NCBI GenBank assembly: GCA_018340375.1
Contig: JAFFJZ010000009.1
Span: forward strand, 13,532,501-13,596,500
Direction: 5' to 3'
Source: Gonatopus flavifemur
Taxonomy: Eukaryota > Arthropoda > Insecta > Hymenoptera > Dryinidae
DNA: 64,000 bases
Shown: piece by piece, positions 1 to 11,151 of the stretch
Layout of the letters: every line of letters begins with the position of its first letter
Position numbering within the stretch: position 1 is the stretch's first letter
The notes under the pieces: generated by a model
The model's database searches: none
What the model was told of the DNA's origin: nothing
Seen by the model: only the letters and a program-made list of their open reading frames with translations
Program-made: the position numbers and the translations under genes

Positions 1-134
1 TTATCACTCATATTATAATGATTCGAAAATTTAGCGAGTCTGATTTGATTATTATTGTAACACATCGTTCTACAGGAAATCAACCGAAGTACCCCAGGAA
101 CACTTGTTGCAATTTTTTCTATCACAAACGCAAG

Positions 135-220
135 TGTCGGTTTAGCTCAGGTCGTTCAGGCATAGGTTATGTAGGTTCACGTTCAGGTAGGTTGATTACA
201 GCGGTCCGAATCCTCGAAGG
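135..220 (+). repeat. tRNA-like SINE head (box A and box B)
   Basis: Sequence shows a box-A-like TAGCTCAGGTCG at about 142 and a box-B-like GGTCCGAATCC at about 203, the two internal RNA polymerase III promoter elements of tRNA genes. Their spacing (~60 bp) is too long for an ordinary tRNA, and no closed acceptor stem is visible. A diverged relative lies on the minus strand at 7991-8102. A tRNA-derived SINE fits better than a tRNA gene. The extent of the 3' body is not defined. Confidence 0.5.
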
Positions 221-424
221 TGCATAATAAATTCCCATCAGTACAACGAGCAATCACAGAATGTTGTGGAGTTTGGGAATGTTGGTGAGAAGAAAAAAAT
301 GGATTATTTTCATTTTCTTTCACAAAAATAACTAAAATCTGTGACAGATTTTTTCCCCCTGAAATACACATTTTTCAAGAGTGCTATTCCACTCCAAGAA
401 ATTCAGAGAGTCATATTTATTCCC

Positions 425-620
425 AAAAATTCCTCGTCAGTTACTGGCAAGTGCCTCATCAGTTACTTTCTAGTGTCTGCTTAGTTTACCTGATTAGTCC
501 CTCGTTGGTGCGAGTGTTACATCCCTCATCAGTTACTGGTAAGTTTTTCCGATTAGTGCCTCACCAGTAAAAAGGATGAACTGATTAGTGCCTTATGGTT
601 TACTAGCGAGAATTTCTCCC
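425..620. repeat. Cluster of CAGTTACT words
   Basis: At least three copies of CAGTTACT, two continuing as GTTACTGG(C/T)AAGT, occur in AT-rich DNA without an open frame. The cluster abuts the small foldback at 628-794 and may be part of the same or a related word-array element. No ends are recognised. Confidence 0.35.
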
Positions 621-627
621 AGGGTAC

Positions 628-794
628 CTCAATAGAAATATTCTAGTAATTGACAAGTTTTGTAACGCTCAACTAGCCGAAAACTAGACGCTTGCAATTG
701 CCTCGTAGGGTTCTGGCAAGGTACTTGCAAGTGTCTAGTATCTGGCTAGTTGAGCGTTACAAGACTTGTCGAAAACTAGAGCATTTCTACTTGA
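628..794. repeat. Small foldback MITE, CTAG family
   Basis: The two arms are inverted copies: TGTAACGCTCAACTAGCC near 661 is mirrored by GGCTAGTTGAGCGTTACA near 743, and the outer part CTCAATAGAAATATTCTAG is mirrored as CTAGAGCATTTCTACTTGAG. The middle carries CTTGCAAGTG-type words. A related MITE surrounds a mariner at 22078-23483 and a truncated copy lies at about 51353-51405. It has no coding capacity. Confidence 0.6.
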
Positions 795-835
795 GTAGAT
801 GGCGTCACTAGAATTTTTCCATATGATTTTTATTT

Positions 836-2057
836 AGTACTGACCTTCAAACGATACGTGTGTAATTTCGATAGCAATCTGACTATTGATTCGTGAGTTA
901 TAGCATTTTGTGTGAAGCAACTTTTGTCATTGAAAAAAGAATGGAAAAAATGAATTTCGAGGTTCGATAAAGCATTGCTTTTTGATGGAAAAAATACAGT
1001 GAAAATCATAGAATGGCTTGATAAACATTATCCGAACTCTGCTTCATCAAGACAAATGGTACACAAGTGGATTGCTGAATTTGAATGTGGTTGTACCAGC
1101 ACAAATGATGCAGAGCGCAGTGGACGCCCAAATCAGGCTGTTATCCCAGAAAACATAGGAAAAATCCACAAATTGGTTATGAACGATCGCAATTGAAGAT
1201 GCACAAGCCAGCTAACATTGTAAGGATATCAGATGGTAGTGTCTACACCATTCTACACGGACATTTGGGTATGCGAAAGCTCTATGCACAGTGGGTGCCG
1301 CGTGAGCTCACAGTCGACCAAAAACAACAACGAATTGATGCTTCAGAGGAGTGTTTGGCGCTGTTAAACTGCAATAAAATCAAATTCTATCGTCGATATG
1401 TGACAATGGATGGAACATGGCTTCATCATTACACACCAGAATCCAAAAGACAGTCAGCTCAGTGAACAACAGTCGACGAATCGAATTCGAAGCGAGCAAA
1501 GACGCAACAGCCGGCCGCTGAGATGATGGCGTCTGTATTTTGCGATGCGAAGGGGATAATATTCATCAACTATCTCCAAAAACGAACCACCATCAACAGC
1601 GACTATGACTGTGCACTTTTAGATCGATTGGAGGCTGAAATCGCGAAGAGACGGCCACATTTGCGAAAGAAAAAAGTGTTGTTCCACCAAGACAATGCAC
1701 CGTGTCAAAAATCGATGAAAACGATGGCAAAATTGGATGGATTGGGCTTCGAAATGCTTACTCACCCACCGTATTTTCCAGATTTAGCCCTTAGCGGCTT
1801 TTGCCGGTCTTCAGATCTCAAGAGAATGATTGCTGGGAAGAAATTGAGGTCCAATGATGAAGTAATCGCTGAAACTGAGGCCTATTTCGAAAAGAAAGAG
1901 GAATCGTACTATAAAAGTGGTATCGAAAAGTTGGAAAATCGCTATACCGGTTGTATCGCCCTTAAAGGCAACTATGTTGAATAATAGAATCGAGTTTTGT
2001 CAAACTTTTGTTTTTTTCTTACTTATCCTACGGACATTTTGAATGACCTGGTACCTA
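836..2057 (+). mobile_element. Degenerate mariner element 1
   Basis: Extent is based on weak inverted ends: GTACTGACCTTCAAACGAT at the left compares with TAGGTACCAGGTCATTCAAA (reverse complement) at the right. It encloses a decayed D,D34D transposase reading rightward. Length is near the usual 1.3 kb. The ends are diverged, so the exact borders are uncertain. Confidence 0.6.
942..1984 (+). pseudogene. Mariner transposase pseudogene (D,D34D)
   Basis: Cut-and-paste transposase remnant, broken into at least three frames. The N-terminal helix-turn-helix part reads around 975-1196. The part with KLYAQWVPRELTVDQK and VTMDGTWLHHYTPE reads 1193-1465. After a stop, the catalytic C-terminal part reads 1523-1984, ending in the LKGNYVE type of C-terminus typical of mariners. 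The first Asp (VTMD) and second Asp (FHQDNAPC) are present. The third, normally in PDLAPSD, is Gly (PDLALSG). With the frameshifts and stop, this copy cannot be active. Subfamily is mellifera/cecropia-like by the HHYTPE motif, which is a family-level inference. Confidence 0.85.
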
Positions 2058-2247
2058 CACAGAGCAGTAACTAGGGTGATGCAACTCGTGCTAACGCCGG
2101 GGGGTGACGCTCAATAAGAGGGTATGAAAGCCAAAACCAAATTCTCTTCTCTTCTATAATACTAATGCATACAGGGTATTCCAGAATCGAAACATTGTAC
2201 TGGACAGGGAAATCTTACATAAAACTTATGCCACATCTCAGTTATAT

Positions 2248-2747
2248 CCGAAGAGAACATGAAGCTTCAGCGAACGTTCAGATCAGATGAGTATAGATCG
2301 GGCCGAAGGTTTATTAAAGCTCACTTTTAGATTCACAAACGTTTGACAAAGGTTCTACGGACGTTGAAATGTCCGCCTCGAAATACATTCAGGAAACATA
2401 GATGGAACGTTCGCTGAAGGTTCACGAAGGTTTGACGAAGCTCCACAAAAATATCTATACTCATATTAATTTTGATCAGTTTATATGAAAAATAAATTGA
2501 TTAATGAACATAAATTATTATAAATTAATCTAAGTATAGATATTTCTGTGAAGCTTCCTCAAGCCTTCGATGAACCTTCAATGAACGTTTCATCTATGTT
2601 CCCTGGAAGTATTTCAAGGCGGGCATTTCAACGTTCGTAGCACCGTTGACAAGCGTTTGTGAATCTAAAAGTTAGCTCTCATGAACCTTCGATCCGATCT
2701 ATACAGATCTAATCTGAACGTTCGCTGAAGCTTCATGTTCTCTTCGG
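2248..2747. repeat. 500-bp foldback with GAACGTTC/GAAGCTTC words
   Basis: Left tip CCGAAGAGAACATGAAGC at 2248 is mirrored by GCTTCATGTTCTCTTCGG ending at 2747. The arms (~220 bp each) are inverted copies with a short AT-rich loop near 2480-2520. Variants of GAACGTTC, GAAGCTTC and GAACCTTC recur along the arms. No open frame and no clear target duplication were found. Confidence 0.75.
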
Positions 2748-3235
2748 GTAGTCCCATAGTGGTCAAATGATGCCTTTTGCACTGCAATTTCTGATTTTGA
2801 GAACAATATGGCTTCTGTCAGACACTACTTTGATAGAAAACGCTGCGATCCACCCATTTGGGTTTGATCCCATTTGTCCGGTCGTTATCAGGCGGATTTT
2901 CAGAAGAGTGATTGAATTCTTCAAGTGTCCTACGTTTTGGAATAATAGCAGTTTGATGTTTTGAATCCTTACTGACCAAAATTCGACGAAAAAGCAGAAT
3001 GGTGTTGAGTGTAAATCACAGTGTACCCATGACATTTCAAGAAATCTTAACACGTAGGTATGTTTTTTTCCCAAGAAATGAACATCAAATGGAGGGTGAC
3101 TATTAACCATCAGTTACCCCACGGGGGTCTAAAGGGAACGAAGGGTTCACGAAATCCAACCTGCTGTTCTCAGGGATGAAGGAATGCGATTCGGAAAGGG
3201 CCGAATTTCATAAATATTAGAACATGTAGACATTA
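2748..3235. other. Unassigned 490-bp spacer
   Basis: Open frames occur on both strands (e.g. 2763-3110 minus), but none resembles a protein I know and the frames overlap each other. It could be an old exon or transposon fragment; nothing in the sequence decides this. Confidence 0.3.
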
Positions 3236-3500
3236 CCCAACAAACACCGCAGGTCTTGAAGACATCCAAGAGATATCTTTAGGAAGACATCTTTTGGAAA
3301 CGTCGAAAAGATGTCTTTTAGATATCTAAAAGACATCTCACTAAAGACATCTCCAAGATATATCGAAATGATATATTTTAGACATCTTTCAGAAATGTCG
3401 AAAACATGTCTCGAAGGTATTCCGAAAAGACATCTTTTAGATAACTATCAAGCATGGTCTGAAAGACATCTAGGAACAATTTCTGAATGATATCTTTTAC
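3236..3500 (+). repeat. AGACATCT word array with CCCAACAAACAC tip
   Basis: Begins with CCCAACAAACACC and continues as a degenerate array of AGACATCT / AGATGTCT and AGATATCT words. The same arrangement, beginning CCCAACAAGCAC, lies at 7604. The two are best read as the two inverted termini of one foldback element, separated by a later inversion (see findings). Confidence 0.65.
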
Positions 3501-3637
3501 ATGTCTAGAAAATTATGTGAAAGGTAGCGTGAATACGCACCATATTCCTTGTTCAAGGGTATAATGAAATATTTCAATGTGACAAGCTATGGAATTTGTG
3601 ACTGGAAGTTCATGATGGATTTATGGAATTATTTGAC

Positions 3638-3770
3638 ATGGTTGACAGATGTGAGGTTAAGTTATTGAAATCAAAACATAAATGTGAATAATTGAGTTTA
3701 TCATTGAGAAACAAAAAAGTGAATCATTTCAGTGAAATGTGCGGTCGTTCTTTAATCATTGATCAGAATA
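3638..3770 (+). repeat. Left part of the split foldback (flank L)
   Basis: GGTTGACAGATGTGAGGTTA through CATTGATCAGAATA matches 8282-8390 with small indels. Here the sequence stops exactly at the TA where mariner A begins. At 8390 it continues into the palindrome arm. It is non-coding. Confidence 0.8.
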
Positions 3771-5003
3771 CGAGGTGTGTTTAAAAAGTAAGGTGACTTT
3801 TCCAATTTCGCGGGCAACGTACTTTCGATTATCGATTTTTTCGTTTTGTTATGTTGGCACACTCTTCCCGAACATCTGTACCAAGTTTCAAGTGTATAGC
3901 ATTTTTTGTTTGGTTGTGAGAGGCGTAAAGGTTATAAGTGTTTTGCGTGCTCGGCGATTTCTTGCTATCGAAAAATATGGATCAAAGGATTTGCATCAAA
4001 TTTTGTGTAAAAAATAAAATAAAGTGCTCCGAAACACTTAAAATGTTGACAGTAGCATACGGTGAAACTGTTCTGAGTAAAAAAGATGTTTACAAGTAGT
4101 ACAAACTCTTGATGGCTGGGAAGATGCCAATGACGAGCCTCGCTCTGGACGCCCAAGCACGTCAACAACTGATGAAAACGTTCAAGCAGTGAAGAAAATT
4201 GTTTTGGAAAATCGTCGAATCACTATCAGAGAAGTTGCTGAGGATGTTGGTTTATCGCTTGGCTCGTGCCATGAAATTTTTTCTAACATTTTGGGCATGA
4301 GACGTGTGTCAGCGAAGTTTGTTCCGAAATTGCTAAATTTTGACCAAAAGAACCGTCGCATGAGCATCGCTCAAGAACTGTTGAATGACGTCAACGACGA
4401 CCCAGATTTACTCAAAAGGGTCATAACTGGTGACGAATCATGGGTATATGGTTATGATGTCGAAACCAAAGTCCAATCGTCCCAATGGAAGACCCCAGAT
4501 GAGCCAAGACCGAAAAAAGCACGCCAAGTTCGATCAAATGTCAAAGTTTTGCTCACTGTTTTCTTCGATTACCATGGCGTGGTGCATCAGGAGTTCTTAC
4601 CATATGGTCGTACGGTCAATAAACAGTATTATCTTGAAGTTATGCGCCGTTTGCGGGAAGCAATACGAAGAAAACGTCCAGAATTGTGGAAAAATAATTC
4701 ATGGCTTTTGCATCACGATAATGCCCCTGCTCACTCATCTTTGCTTGTGAGAGATTTTTTGGCCAAAAAAAACACCACAATCATGCCTCAGCCACCATAT
4801 TTACCGGATTTGGCCCCATGTGACTTTTTCTTGTTCCCAAAACTAAAGAGACCTATGAAAGGACGGAGATTTGCAACGATTGAAGAGATAAAGATCTTGT
4901 ATCTGAGGGGGATTACTTTGAAGGGGACAACATAAATATTGATAAATAAATAAATATTTTTTCTTAAAAATACAAAGTCACCTTACTTTTTGAACACACC
5001 TCG
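3771..5003 (+). mobile_element. Mariner A (1,233 bp, internally deleted)
   Basis: Terminal inverted repeats CGAGGTGTGTTTAAAAAGTA at the left and its mirror at 4973-5003, flanked by TA on both sides. It is a close relative of mariner B (9834-11151) in opposite orientation. Relative to B it lacks about 85 bp near 4895, which removes the C-terminal part of the transposase. Confidence 0.92.
3977..4935 (+). pseudogene. Mariner A transposase pseudogene
   Basis: D,D34D mariner transposase. Begins with ATG at 3977 (MDQRICIKFCVKNK). It then meets an in-frame TAG near 4097 (KWYK has become K-stop-YK) and a frameshift at about 4110, after which the frame from 4189 runs to 4935. Catalytic residues are visible: Asp in ITGDESWVYGYD, Asp in LHHDNAPAH and Asp in PDLAPCDFF. 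The ~85-bp deletion after EEIK joins the frame to the tail near LRGITLKG. The frameshift position is shared with mariner B. Confidence 0.9.
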
Positions 5004-5005
5004 TA

Positions 5006-5868
5006 TACTTGTTATATCGAATGATATACTTATTCAAATTCATTCGAATGCGTCGTATTATATACTCCGATAATAACAAACATTACAGTATCTTAATAGT
5101 GACTTAGTCAAAAGAAGAATCTAAGGGTTTTCGATGAAATGTGAAGTAACTTGGAAATAATGATAGGTTGTGACGTTTCGTAATGACCTGACGCGTCGAT
5201 AATTTCAATGATCTCTAATTACAAGTAAATAGCTTCCGGTAAATGTCTCTTGCTCGTCAGAAAACCAAGGTCCAATCGGATGGGTTGGAGAACACGGGTC
5301 ACGAAGTGATTGTATTAACACATAAAACAAGATGAAACTTATAATTTGAAGAATGTAATTTATTGTAATAAATTCGGACATCAACTGAGCTGATCAAATT
5401 CTCAAAACAAACAATTATAAAACCAATCAATTTGCAAAAATGATAAAGGCTTAATCAACTTTCGAGTACGTAGTCCTTTTCTTATCTTATCAAATGTGTA
5501 CTCACGCGGCCTACATTTAGGCGACGTTAAATCAATGGTCTGACGGTGGATCTAATGGAATTCGTCAATACGCGTCCGTTGTAAAAGATCCACGAGATAA
5601 TCAATGTCCGTGATCTAAGGATACCCATACGCGATTGGCTAGAAATCTGGTGAGAACCTAGGGTTCCCTGATAAGAAAGACTTCAATTGATCTGATTGGC
5701 TCAGACGGAGACCAACCGTTAACAATCCCGGGATCTTGGATTCTGAATTTACGATCGTCCTAATCACCAAGGAACGAATCTATTCAAGATTCACTAACGG
5801 CCCATCAAAGGCTTCTTTCTGTTGTATTTTCAGCCATGAGAGGGGAGCTACTATCTAACCCCTGGTTG
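5006..5868. other. Unassigned non-coding stretch
   Basis: AT-rich DNA with no long open frame, no recognised repeat end and no clear inverted repeat. If the mariner-mediated inversion is real, this is the inner flank of mariner A and originally lay next to the outer flank of mariner B. Confidence 0.4.
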
Positions 5869-6009
5869 GCTGAGCGGGTATATGTCAAAGATGTGAATTG
5901 TAAATGTTTCGAAACCTTAGGTGGGAAGAATAGGAACGTACAAACCTTTTATTCAACCAAAGTTTAGAAACATTCACAATCCGAATCTTTGACATGCACC
6001 CGGCTGAGC
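5869..6009. repeat. Small imperfect foldback (~140 bp)
   Basis: GTATATGTCAAAGATGTGAA at the left is mirrored by an imperfect copy ending GACATGCACCCGGCTGAGC. The arms are about 45 bp with a ~50-bp loop. It is probably a MITE and has no coding capacity. Confidence 0.5.
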
Positions 6010-6842
6010 TTTGTCACTAATGAACGAGGAGGAGTATTGCCATCCTGTTCATGAAATTTCCTAACCAGCGTTGACTCTGTATCAGCGGGGTATTGTCTGC
6101 CAATTCCATCTCCCCTCCACGAACCTAGCTAAGGTTCGTATACTAAGTACAACGACCTGACCCTCTATCCATGAAGGGTAGAGCGAGTCCTTTTCCTTTA
6201 GTGGATATAGAGAATTGACGATACCCATGCCAGCACCTCCTGATTCTTGACAGAATCCTTTCTCAGCGCGGGCCACAATCAGTCGCCTATCGGTTGCAAA
6301 CGAAAGGTGCGCTAGCATGCGTGTGTCTTTCCCCAATATACTCTTGTCCCGTGATATTTTCCACACGAACGCGGTGCGTTTTACGGATCCAAGATGGTTG
6401 ACAGGGTTTGTTTAGATCCTGTCATATTTCTTGCGCGGAACGTAATAATAATATAGTCGACGGGTTTCGCGATCGGTGAATAATTGTGAGTGCAAATAAA
6501 AAGTGAAGTGCTCCTTCTACTTATTACACGATTCGGACTTGTTTACTACGGGTGAGTTTCACAGTTCATCAATCAATTCAACAATTAATCTAATTCAACC
6601 TTATTCTATTTCAGGTAGTTATTCCCACGGCCCTACTGTGTGGTGAGACAGTGTATCGTTCCTTTCTTATACAATTTCTACACGTTACTTTATAATTTTT
6701 GGGCACCCATCGGTATACGTAGTATGCTTAGCACAAAGTGCCTATTGCACTCGCTCTCGTACCCTCTGACCGTATCTCCTAAAATATTTGAGTAATCCAA
6801 TTGGGAGTTGGATAGTTTTTCATTTCATTGAATAGTGATTGA
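6010..6842. other. Unassigned; possible old LTR or leader fragment
   Basis: Contains AATAAA near 6498, a splice-donor-like GGGTGAGT near 6550 and an acceptor-like TTCTATTTCAG near 6615. This is compatible with part of an LTR/leader but not diagnostic. I found no second LTR, primer-binding site or gag/pol sequence, so no call is made. Confidence 0.2.
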
Positions 6843-7109
6843 TTGAGTAATCCGTGGGGTTGTCTGTGTGTCTGTGTTCGGGATCCCTCTGGACCGGGTG
6901 GACCAAATTGGTTGAATATCATCGGAAAACATCCTCAAGCTCTTCTCAAAGGACCATTCAATTTTTATAAAAATTGGACAAGTCCTTCTATTTCTTTTTG
7001 CATTTTTACTCGAAAAATAAGTGATCTCGGAGAGAACTTTCTCCGCTGTATACATACCTATATGTCATTTTCTCCGCAATCTTTGAGATATTCGTGATTT
7101 TGGCTTGAA

Positions 7110-7580
7110 TCGATGGATTATCATGGAACATGAGTTTTGAGGGTTTTCGAGGGCGAGAACCCAAATCTGACGTCAAAAAACAAATTCAAGATGGCGGATC
7201 TATCATGGTGGACGTGAATTCAGTGGTTTTTGCAATTATGGATGGCTTTCATGAAACATGAGTATTGAGGGTTTTCAAGGGCGCTAAATCTGAATCTGGA
7301 GTCGAAAATGAATTCAAGATGGCGGAATTGATATGGCAGACGTGAATTCAGTCGTGTGGGCCTTTATGGACAGATTTTCACAAAACATGGATTCTAGGGG
7401 TTTTCGAGAACGCTGAATCCAAATCTGAAGTAACAGTAAACGAATCGAAGATGGCGGATCCGATATGGTGGACGTGAATTTAGTGATTTTGGGATTTATG
7501 GACAGATTGTGATGAAATATGGGATCTAGGACGCCTTTTGGGGGCGCTGAATCCAAATATGAAGTCAAAAAGTGAATTCA
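7110..7580 (+). repeat. Tandem repeat, ~130-bp period
   Basis: About three and a half diverged copies. The marker AAGATGGCGG recurs at about 7189, 7317 and 7449 (spacing 128-132 bp). TTGAGGGTTTTCGAGG, GGTGGACGTGAATT and ATGGACAGATT occur in register. It is satellite-like; open frames through it come from the repeat and are not genes. Confidence 0.8.
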
Positions 7581-7603
7581 AAAAATTATGAAATTGAAGA
7601 TTA

Positions 7604-7835
7604 CCCAACAAGCACAAAGATATCTTTTAGAATCTGAAAGATGTCTGAAAATCATGGAAGATGTCTTGAAAGACTTTCGTAAAGATATCTCTTCGACATC
7701 TAAAAGATGTCTTATGCAACAAATTTCAACAAGTTTTAGACATCTCAAAGATGTCTTGCAAAAGATATATTTGAGACATCTTTTAGATGCCTTGAGGACA
7801 TCTTTTAGATGTCTTGAAGACATCTGTTAGATGTC
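7604..7835 (+). repeat. AGATGTCT word array with CCCAACAAGCAC tip
   Basis: Starts CCCAACAAGCACAAAGATAT and is then nearly saturated with AGATGTCT/AGACATCT words. The words are self-complementary, so open frames appear on both strands without being genes. Same family and same tip as 3236-3500. Confidence 0.7.
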
Positions 7836-7990
7836 AATGATTACAATGATTATTCAGTAAAATATCTACGCTTTTGTTCAAAATGTTTTCAAGGGTAAAA
7901 AAATTACATGTTGAGCGGAATCATATTTCGGAATAGTTTCAGAATCAATTTCACCACGTTCACTTCATTCCAATCTTATCGAGCGGAAAT

Positions 7991-8102
7991 ATTGGACCCC
8001 GACAGGAATTGAACCCTACCTACAACCTACCTATGATTATTATACGTAATGCTACGCTGCCTAATATCCTAACACTTCAACGACCTGAGCTAAACCGGCA
8101 CA
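7991..8102 (-). repeat. tRNA-like SINE head (minus strand)
   Basis: Read on the minus strand: GCCGGTTTAGCTCAGGTCGT contains a box A at about 8085-8097, and GGGTTCAATTCCTG contains a box B at about 8006-8018. The A-to-B spacing is too long for a tRNA. It matches the SINE head at 135-220 at box A and at the shared AGGTAGGTT. It lies within the arm region of the split foldback. Confidence 0.5.
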
Positions 8103-8281
8103 ACTGTGTAAAGTATAAAAGAAGATCAATATAAATGACGTGCTCATCTGATTCAATGATCTATGGGTTGAACATGACAATCGATAGATTGATAGATTTT
8201 ATTAACCTGTGTGAAAATTGCAACTCGGTTGTTTTTTATGTATGGTGTTTGTGATTACAATAAAGTCAACTCACTAACACA

Positions 8282-9833
8282 ACTCGGTTGACAGATGTGA
8301 GGTTAGGTTATGGACATCAAAACATAAATGTAAATTATTTTAATAAAGTTCGCGGTCGTTCTTTAGTCATTGATCAGAATAAATATCAAAAACATTTATT
8401 ATTGAGTCCGAAAGAAATTATTAAATCAGTTATAGTTGTTGTGAAATGGTAGAAATTATAACTTGTGGGTTCGTCGACAACAATTCTGCTCAAGTACTGA
8501 AATCAATATTTCTAAAAAAAACTCAAAGGTCTAATTCATTTGGTAATAATACGAGGCATGAAGAACTTGTTTGATTGAAAATATTCCGAAAGAATAGAGG
8601 GATGAATTTCAAAAACTTGGATTATTCACTTGGAGCGCATCGGATGGTTCCACTCTTCAAGTTGAAGAGTACTATTGAAGTTGAAAATTGGAAATTGCCA
8701 GAAAAATTCTTATTTTCTCAGGTGAATTTCTGGTTAGAGTGGTGATATACTGGTGGGAAGAGGTTAAGGTTTAGGTGGAATCTACAGTGATCAGAAAAAT
8801 CCAAACCGTGTTGAAAAAATGAGAACATCTGCCAACTTTGCTTGCATCTTCTGGGTAAGAAATCAAATGTTCTTTATCAAACCAAATTGATGTAAGAGAC
8901 ATCAAAATCAGTGAATTCAAGTTGATATGAAGTGAGGCAAGAAGAAATATTGATTGGAATTCATTGTTTATCATGAAAATGTTAAAAAATAAGGAAAGAT
9001 TATAGAGGATCTAACTGGTTGTCTTCCAATATTTTTGTTTCAACAATCTTGTATTATGTGCCTTTGTGTATTTTTTTACTAATGAGTTCAGAAACATGGT
9101 TTTTGAACCTGTTCTGTAAACATATTGGTATGAAATAACATGTATTTGTAGAAACATAATATAAAATTGTTGAAACAAAAATATTGGACGACAAGTTGGA
9201 TCCCCTATGGTCTTTTCATATTTTTTAACATTCTCATGGCAAACAATGAATTTCAATTGATACTTCTTCCTGTTTCACTTCATATCCACTTAAATTCACT
9301 CATTTTTATATGTGTCCCTTATTACCTCAATTTGGTTTGATGAAGAGCATTTGACTCCTTACCCAAGAGACGCAAGCAAAGTTGGCAGATGTTCTAATTT
9401 TTTCAACACGATTGAGATATTTCTGATCAATATAGATTCCACCCAACCCTCAAACTCTCCCCACCAGTATATCACCACCCTAACGAGAAATTCACGGGAC
9501 AAAAAAAGAATTTTTCCGGCAATTTCCAAATCTCAACTTCAATATTACTCTTCAACTTGAAGAGTGGAACCATCCGATGCGCTCCAAGTGAATAATCCAA
9601 GTTTTTGAAATTCATTTCTCTATTCTTTTGAAATATTTTCAATCAAATGAGTCCTTCATGCCTCATATTATTACAAAATGAATTAGACCTTTGAGTTTTT
9701 TTAGAAATATTGATTTCAGTACTTGACTAGAATCATTGTCACTGGACCCACAAGTTATGATTCCTACCGTTTTACAACTATATCTGATTCAATCATTCCT
9801 TTTCGACTCAATGATGAATGTTTCTGATATGTA
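8282..9833. repeat. Large palindrome, ~1.44 kb core
   Basis: The left arm from about 8391 (ATATCAAAAACATTTATTAT) is the reverse complement of the right arm ending about 9831 (GATGAATGTTTCTGATAT). The centre is near 9110, the arms ~650 bp with few indels, and the pairing runs through the middle (CAATATTTTTGTTTCAACAA against its mirror at 9163-9190). The left side continues outward as 8282-8390. The right side is cut at the equivalent TA by mariner B. Short open frames on both strands are by-products of the palindrome. Confidence 0.9.
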
Positions 9834-11151
9834 CGAGGTGTGTTCAAAAAGTAAGGTGACTTTGTATTTTTAAGAAAAAATATTTATTTATTTATCAATA
9901 TTTATGTTGTCCCCTTCAGAGTAATCCCCCTCAGATAGAATACACTTATGCCAACGGTTTTTCCAATCCTCAAAGCACTTCTCATAAGCACTTTTCGGTA
10001 TAGCCTTGAGCTCTTCCAGCGATGCAGTCTTTATCTCTTCAATCGTTGCAAATCTCCGTCCTTTCATAGGTCTCTTTAGTTTTGGGAACAATAAAAAGTC
10101 ACATGGGGCCAAATCCGGTGAATATGGTGGCTGAGGCATGATTGTGGTGTTGTTTTTGGCCAAAAAATCTCTCACAAGCAAAGATGAATGAGCAGGGGCA
10201 TTATCGTGATGCAAAAGCCATGAATTATTCTTCCACAATTCTGGACGTTTTCTTCGTATTGCTTCTCGCAAACGGCGCATAACTTCAAGATAATACTGTT
10301 TATTGACCGTACGACCATATGGTAAGAACTCCTGATGCACCACGCCATGGTAATCGAAGAAAACAGTGAGCAAAACTTTGACATTTGATCGAACTTGGCG
10401 TGCTTTTTTCGGTCTTGGCTCATCTGGGGTCTCCCATTGGGACGATTGGACTTTGGTTTCGACATCATAACCATATACCCATGATTCGTCCCCAGTTATG
10501 ACCCTTTTGAGTAAATCTGGGTCGTCGTTGACGTCATTCAACAGTTCTTGAGCGATGCTCATGCGACGGTTCTTTTGGTCAAAATTTAGCAATTTCGGAA
10601 CAAACTTCGCTGACACACGTCTCATGCCCAAAACGTTAGAAAAAATTTCATGGCACGAGCCAAGCGATAAACCAACATCCTCAGCAACTTCTCTGATAGT
10701 GATTCGACGATTTTCCAAAACAATTTTCTTCACTGCTTGAACGTTTTCATCAGTTGTTGACGTGCTTGGGCGTCCAGAGCGAGGCTCGTCATTGGCATCT
10801 TCCCAGCCATCAAGAGTTTGTACCACTTGTAAACATCTTTTTTACTCAGAACAGTTTCACCGTATGCTACTGTCAACATTTTAAGTGTTTCGGAGCACTT
10901 TATTTTATTTTTTACACAAAATTTGATGCAAATCCTTTGATCCATATTTTTCGATAGCAAGAAATCGCCGAGCACGCGAAACACTTATAACCTTTACGCC
11001 TCTCACAACCAAACAAAAAATGCTATACACTTGAAACTTGGTACAGATGTTCGGGAAGAGTGTGCCAACATAACAAAACAAAAAAATCGATAATCGAAAG
11101 TACGTTGCCCGTGAAATTTGAAAAGTCACCTTACTTTTTGAACACACCTCG
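9834..11151 (-). mobile_element. Mariner B (1,318 bp)
   Basis: Terminal repeats CGAGGTGTGTTCAAAAAGTA and its mirror, each ~30 bp, flanked by TA on both sides (9832-9833 and 11152-11153). It is inverted relative to mariner A and keeps the segment deleted there. Confidence 0.95.
9888..10945 (-). pseudogene. Mariner B transposase, one frameshift
   Basis: D,D34D mariner transposase of near-normal length (~350 codons). It starts at ATG 10945 (MDQRICIKFCVKNK) and ends at 9888. One frameshift lies between VYKWYKLL and DGWEDANDEPRSGRP (about 10812-10822). After it the frame is open through ITGDESWVYGYD (first Asp), LHHDNAPAHSS (second Asp) and PDLAPCDFLLF (third Asp), with 34 residues between the second and third Asp. 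All catalytic residues remain, so only the N-terminal DNA-binding part is broken. Confidence 0.92.

Noticed and set aside
137..220. Functional tRNA gene
   Set aside because: Box A to box B spacing is too long and no acceptor stem can be paired.
2763..3110. 115-codon minus-strand frame
   Set aside because: No motif; another frame of the same strand looks equally protein-like, so neither is called.
6010..6842. Possible solo LTR with poly(A) signal and splice-like sites
   Set aside because: No target duplication, no TG...CA ends, no primer-binding site and no second copy in the window.
7578..7830. Open frames of ~80 codons on both strands
   Set aside because: They arise from the self-complementary AGATGTCT array; the two translations mirror the repeat and show no independent motif.
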